A stretch of DNA of 64,000 nucleotides from Brevipalpus yothersi (taxonomy: Eukaryota > Arthropoda > Arachnida > Trombidiformes > Tenuipalpidae), in assembly GCA_003956705.1 (NCBI GenBank), contig QZCP01000095.1:57357-121356 (forward strand), in the 5' to 3' direction. This document shows, piece by piece, positions 58,991-64,000 of the stretch. Both the position numbers and the translations under genes were made by a program. Positions within the stretch are counted from its first letter, which is position 1. Every line of letters starts with the position of its first letter. The notes under the pieces are model-generated. The model saw only the letters and a list, made by a program, of their open reading frames with translations, searched no databases and was not told the origin of the DNA.

Positions 58991-60896
58991 AAGATCATAC
59001 AAGCTATGGAGTCGGGAAACTTTTATCAAAGGAAAGAATGAAAACCAACACATCAAAGGTTCTCTCAACATTATCGAAAAGAAAATCGTCAATTTCAGCG
59101 CGAGAGTATCCATATTCAGAGCCTATATGAGGAAGTTTATGGAGTTTATATCTTCAAAAATTTCATGGAAGCATTAGTTACCATCTGAAGCTCCTGAAGG
59201 AAAATCATTTTGACAATCAAAGATATGATAATTCTTTGCACCACCATTGTTGATTGAGAAAATCGACGAATGCTTGCATGTTTTGGATTCTGGGGTCAAA
59301 AATCATTGGAAAGGTGGAAATCTCATTGAAATCTCAAATTTCTCTTAACATACACTGTAAGAGGCTGATGAGAAACTTCCTGTGAAGTCAGCTATCTGAG
59401 TCAATTGAAGACTAATTTGGTGAGGCTTTTCTTAATTCAATTCAATAAATCACCAATCTAATCAAATTTTTCATTTTCTCCATTAGAACGAAAATTGAAA
59501 GGCACCAAGATGAGGTGGGTCTCAGCTGTCTCTGCGTTCGTAGACAATCTGAAAGAGGAAAAAAACCTTCAAGACAAGAGAAACCCTATTCAGAAATTGA
59601 AGACTCAGATTTTGGATATGGTCTGATATAAAAGCCAAAATAGTTATCGATGCTCGTTGATGCTCCAAATCATCTGGAATACATATATTGAGAATAATCA
59701 ATATTTGAAATGCAGCTTGATCTCACGATTTCAGTGAAAAAACTTCAATGTGACTCTTCAAATTGTTTTTCATAGATTAAAAGTCGATTGAATCTGTATT
59801 CAGATTTTTTTTTCATAAAATTCTTTAGCAACTGTTGACTTTCGAATCATTCTTTTCCCATCAATCCATGTGAATGAGCCTTCAATAGATTTTCAAATTT
59901 TAAATTTTTCCCTCGATTCACTTCGAGAAATGGTATATTAGCAAACTTTCTTTTACACTATTCCTTCCCTAAAAATCAATTGATTTTCACTTATATTTGA
60001 GAAAAAAGCTAAGACTGATACCATTTTTTTTTATATAAATCATAAAATAATCTGAGAATAAATCTCAATTTACATCACCGAGCTTCATAAATTATAAGAT
60101 TTGCTTCATTTCCAAGTGAAGAGATTTGCAAGTATTCTCTCTTACCTTTCTTACCTTTTATCTTCTATCTATGATTTAATTCAATTTTCAACGACCACGA
60201 CTTAATTGAATTCAATTAAATCCAATTCAATTTAGAGAAACCAAAAAATCATATGATTCGATTACCAGCCACTAGATGACACTTGCTATACCTCGCTCAA
60301 TTTTGGCGGCAAAAATTTTCTACCCAAAAAATGTGATCGCAATTTACTGTTTGATTTCATCATTTTATCAGATCATTTTCTGAAATTTCGGAAGTGATTG
60401 AAATAAAATTCAGAGGTTATATCATGTGTATGAGTATAGTGTATTTTTGAAAAGGTACATTCAATGAGAAATCTATTAGTTTCATCTCACTGTAAGATAG
60501 ACCAAGAGAGGGAGAGAGGCTCACTTCGTGGAGAGAGCAAGGAGAGAGAGAAAGAGAGAGAGAAAGTAAGGAATCTCGAACTTGTTCAGTTCTCTTTCTC
60601 TTTCTTTCTCGCTTAGTTTCGGGATTTCGAATTGAGTGTGTTCAGAAATTTTCTATCCATGTGCGTTTCGGTGAATTGTGAAACTGTTTTGCCGGGCCTA
60701 TTATCGTATTGGGCTGTAAAGGTTTATTGATGGATAAAAAATTGATAAGATTGATTGTAAAAAAAGAAATTGTGCATCTGTGTGAATTTCGAACGATGAC
60801 TTTGTTAAAGCATGTTGTATCCATCGGATGTTGACCAATATTGATTCGAAATATTCATCTTGAACATCGAAAACATTACAAACTTATGAGGATATA
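58991..60896. other. Dscam 3' UTR and intergenic space
   Basis: The 3' UTR probably ends near AATAAA at 59454-59459. From about 59500 to 60580 the sequence is AT-rich without supported genes. A GA-rich patch at 60506-60566 precedes the likely start region of the next gene. Confidence 0.5.
60586..60591 (+). promoter_or_regulatory. Possible initiator of the last gene
   Basis: TCAGTT matches the arthropod initiator TCAKTY (+1 at A60588). It sits about 310 bp before the ATG at 60897, between a GA-rich and a CT-rich patch. No TATA box is seen. Position is suggestive only. Confidence 0.25.
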
Positions 60897-61140
60897 ATGA
60901 TTGCATCATTGCCAAAATTGTCACCATTAACTTTGTGCTCATTTCAATCATGTTTACGTTTATCATCTTTAACCACTGGAACCACTTGTGTGGCCATCAA
61001 TTTATTTTCATCAATTATTTTGCTCATTTTTCTGTTCCCAATGTATGGTCAAAGTGTTGATATTGATGCCAAACAATCGGCTTCTAGGCAGTTACAAAAA
61101 ACTCTCACAATTCCAATTCCAATGGATTCTTCACCTCAAG
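60897..61140 (+). CDS. First coding exon of an unidentified secreted or membrane protein (3' part outside window)
   Basis: The ATG at 60897 opens 81 codons ending at CCTCAAG|GTAAGAG, a good donor at 61141, in phase 1. The product MIASLPKLSPLTLCSFQSCL continues to a strongly hydrophobic core (INLFSSIILLIFLFPMYG) and then a polar segment with QSVDIDAKQSASRQLQK. This resembles a signal peptide with a long n-region, and phase 1 after a signal exon is usual for secreted and Ig-type genes. No next exon was recognised up to 64000, so the first intron would exceed 2.8 kb, like those of Dscam next door. A further Dscam-like gene is possible but unproven. Confidence 0.5.
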
Positions 61141-62099
61141 GTAAGAGGATAAACTTTCCAAACATTCCTTCAGATATGAGTCCTAGTGATTGAATGTTCA
61201 AAATTACTGGCCGATGATTTCACTCCAAATTCAAATTCAGTCTAGAATATCGATGATTTTTATATATTAAATCAATCGAGCCCCTCTGTAAACATTAATT
61301 CGATCAACTCTACATGCTAAATTGACTTTGTGAACATGGTTGGAGCAGATGATCATTGCTGAACAATCAAATCTTCCCATATGTAATTGATCAAATTTTT
61401 TGTCCCCTCAAATGTGGGTCATATCGATACTTTTATGGTGAATTTGCGCTAGATTAGATTTCCTTATAAAGATCATCCGATGAAAAATGATTAGTCTCTG
61501 ACTCTTGTCATTTAGTATCGATCGGAAAGTTTGGTCAACAAGGCAAAGTGAGATGTCCACTATAGTCTAGTAGAAGAGAAGAGGGAAAGATTCAAGGATT
61601 ACTTGAATAAGAAGAAGGAGAAGAAGAAGTTGTTAAAGAAACACCGTGATCGACATTAATCAATTGATCTTATTCCATTCTTTGGGCTCACCAAAATGCT
61701 TCTGCTGGTCAAGAATTGTGTATGTGTATGTGTGCCACAATCATTTTATCATGGCAAGAATCCTACTTTCCACGCCTACAGTGTCCGATCTTTCTATTGT
61801 TTATCAGTATGTTGACAGGCCACTAGTGATTTGTTCCCTTTTCTTGATGAATATCCGCTGGAATCCTGTCGGAAACAAGAACATATACACAATTGTGATC
61901 AACATTGTATTCCAGATATCGATTTGATGGCGTATTGAATTCAAGAGACACATTTTTCGCTTTGTCCATTGGACTTGAGCGCTCTTGAATGTAGGCCGAA
62001 CGTAGATTCATTCAAGGGAAAACAGAGAAAGAAAACAGTAGCATTAATAGTTACAGTAGTTACACAAATCTGAATAGTTAACTAAAAGGCTAAGCAAAA

Positions 62100-62150
62100 T
62101 AGTAAGAGAAAAGAAAGAGAAAGTAAGAGAAAGAGAAAGAGAGAGAGAGA

Positions 62151-62215
<65 letters not shown>
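62100..62215. repeat. (GA)n / GAAA-rich tract
   Basis: About 116 bp of purines, imperfect (AAAGAG mixtures) on the left and perfect AG dinucleotide on the right, suggesting expansion from one edge. Confidence 0.95.
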
Positions 62216-62220
<5 letters not shown>

Positions 62221-63136
62221 GCTAGCTTTTCGAAATGATCCCAATTGCTTTGGCTAACTTTTGCTGTATATGCAAATGGTTGTGCTATTTTGTGCTCATG
62301 TTTGCATCAATTAATGACATTAATTAAGTTATACATCCAATCTATCCTAATATATCTACATCAAAGCATGTGAAAAGAAGGGAAAGAGAGAAAGAGAGAG
62401 AGAGAGAAGCTGTTCTTTATCACATCCAATGTGAGTCATATCAGTGATGTAGTATCATTCATGATCATGTGGTCAAAGTCAGCAAGTTATTGCCTTGATG
62501 AGAGTAGCTGAACAAATATATTATTTCCATATTCAACTTCTACTCTTAATTTGACTTTCCCTCTCTCTCTCTTCCTAGTGATAAGACTGGAAAGATAAAA
62601 ATCACCATCAATATATTATTATGGTGAACAAAATTAGATTCCTTCCAATGCATATGAGCGTGAACAAGTGTTGAAATAATATGCAGTTTTTAGTTCTTTT
62701 TACCCAGTAGTCTATAGTTGATTGAGCGAGAATAACAAAGAAGCATCGAAATGAATTCCTTTTTTCCAAGTCAAAAGACACATACACACATTTCCCTGGA
62801 TATATATGTAGATGCTTATGATCGACAGGAGAAAATAGTGAACATGAATCCGAAAAAGGATGACAATGATGATGATGATATTTTTCTGTCTATGTGTTTC
62901 TGAACAAAAGTTCCGGTGTGATAAATTCAGTAGATCAAATTTCATCACTTGGTATATAGATGTGTGTGTGTATATATATATGAGCGAACTTTTAACTGGC
63001 AGAATAGGTAGCTCAGTATTTACCATTTTCGCTAGATGAACTGGAATTCTTTTTCGTGAGTCTTTATTCAAATAAAATGGAAGTGTCTGAATTTAGCGAT
63101 AGCTTGTATGCAGATGAGATACTTTGCATACTTTTG

Positions 63137-63140
<4 letters not shown>

Positions 63141-63172
<32 letters not shown>
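63141..63172. repeat. (GA)n microsatellite
   Basis: About 32 bp of AG dinucleotides. Confidence 0.93.
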
Positions 63173-63174
<2 letters not shown>

Positions 63175-63544
63175 CAGACAGTTCACTCTATCTATGTACT
63201 TTTTGACTGCCACTAAATAATTTCCTATCATCATGAGATGTGTTCCGCTTTTTTATGCTCTTTTTCGAAGATTTGAAATCGTTCCCCTGAAACAACTATT
63301 ACGATATGATTCATCAGTTAGGAAAAAGGAAAAAAGAGAGAGAAAGAGAGAAAGAAAAGGCTAAGTAAAAGTTAATATATAATATCGTTCAAAGTGGAAG
63401 GTGGAAATGTTTTCCCATAGACTATACAATTGAATATCATCAAAATTCAGGACTCATAGTCAAGGAAGAAAGAAAGGTGAAAAGCTGCAAAAAGAACGAA
63501 ATATATTTCTTCTTCCTCTTCCTTTTTCTCACATAGACTTACGA

Positions 63545-63547
<3 letters not shown>

Positions 63548-63599
<52 letters not shown>
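63548..63599. repeat. (GA)n microsatellite
   Basis: About 52 bp of AG dinucleotides. Confidence 0.95.
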
Positions 63600-63601
<2 letters not shown>

Positions 63602-63830
63602 GGTATGAGAACGTTCTTAGAAGGCAACAATATATACAAAGAGAAAGAATAGGAAGAAGAAGAAGAGACTCATCAAAGTTTAAACATTTCAATGTGCCAT
63701 CATCATTGTGTGTGGTGAATACCCCAGTGTCAACGGATACATGATAGCTTTAACCATAGGCTTTCTCTACTAGGCAGGAGGGATATTTTTCGATGCGTGA
63801 GGTGAAAAATATTTCATCATGAAAAAATCT

Positions 63831-63834
<4 letters not shown>

Positions 63835-63879
<45 letters not shown>
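63835..63879. repeat. (CT)n microsatellite
   Basis: About 45 bp of CT dinucleotides, opposite in sense to the GA tract 240 bp upstream. The pair could fold into a long inverted repeat in single-stranded form. Confidence 0.95.
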
Positions 63880-63881
<2 letters not shown>

Positions 63882-64000
63882 ACTATTCTCAAAAGACGAG
63901 GTCAAGTACAGAATTTCCAATTCTTTCAATCTTTCATCTTCAAAGATCTTTTTGTCTTTTACACACTCTCTTCACTTTACTATTTCTTCTCTCTCTCTCT

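Larger units (their letters stand above)
61141..64000. other. Probable first intron of the last gene
   Basis: No coding frame with domain support. It is repeat-rich, with (GA)n tracts at 62100-62215, 63141-63172 and 63548-63599 and a (CT)n tract at 63835-63879. The sequence ends in another CT run. Confidence 0.5.

Noticed and set aside
58840..59130. Longer open frame over the last Dscam exon ending in ISAREYPYSEPI
   Set aside because: It is in phase 2 at the acceptor, while the preceding donor is phase 1; kept as a possible alternative C-terminus only.
1..64000. tRNA, rRNA, CRISPR arrays and transposons
   Set aside because: No cloverleaf with A and B boxes, no spaced direct repeats, and no transposase or reverse-transcriptase reading frames were recognised. 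The only repeats are simple-sequence tracts.

Overview
The window is animal nuclear DNA. Genes are AT-rich and split by short GT-AG introns of about 60-230 bp, and the housekeeping proteins are clearly metazoan. The Dscam-type gene lacks the same block of domains (FN3, FN4, Ig10) reported missing from shortened chelicerate Dscams. With the compact gene spacing and the many long (CT)n/(GA)n tracts, this suggests a mite or another small-genome chelicerate. That placement is inference; no species marker is visible. All exon joins were built by hand from splice motifs, reading phase and family conservation.

Layout. Positions 1-257 hold a small secreted-type protein or a 3' exon. 370-1920 (-) is mitochondrial poly(A) polymerase, divergent from pecanex at 2459-7603 (+, seven exons). 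7604-11700 is gene-poor and contains a 727-N assembly gap set inside a CT repeat. 11854-12144 (+) is a small secreted Pro/Trp-rich peptide gene with a clear TATA box and initiator. 14932-17470 (+) is an acid beta-galactosidase (seven exons). It converges on 18631-20688 (-), an intronless FBXW7/archipelago F-box WD40 protein. Then come ribosomal protein eL29 (21301-21767, +), FAM32A (21917-22279, -), a ubiquitin-like/eS31 fusion (23511-24042, +), mitochondrial IF-2 (24698-26903, +) and an orphan two-exon gene (27459-28222, -).

From 30694 to 58990 (+) runs one large cell-adhesion gene of the Dscam family. It has 16 recognisable exons coding for Ig5-Ig9, FN1, FN2, FN5, FN6, a transmembrane helix and a tyrosine-containing tail. 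Exons for Ig1-4 and the start codon were not found. The exon for FN2 joins in phase to the FN5 exon, so the predicted protein lacks FN3, FN4 and Ig10. At 60897-61140 (+) a signal-peptide-like first coding exon opens another gene that runs off the window.

The most notable observations are: (1) the ubiquitin moiety of the eS31 fusion is strongly diverged and has lost six of the seven ubiquitin lysines, while keeping its 76-residue length and terminal Gly-Gly; (2) the shortened Dscam architecture; (3) the small secreted cationic/Pro-Trp-rich peptide; (4) the orphan gene at 27.5-28.2 kb. The gene set is otherwise ordinary: mitochondrial RNA polyadenylation and translation initiation, ribosome components, lysosomal glycan breakdown, ubiquitin ligase targeting and neural/immune adhesion. 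No operon-like or CRISPR-like system is present.
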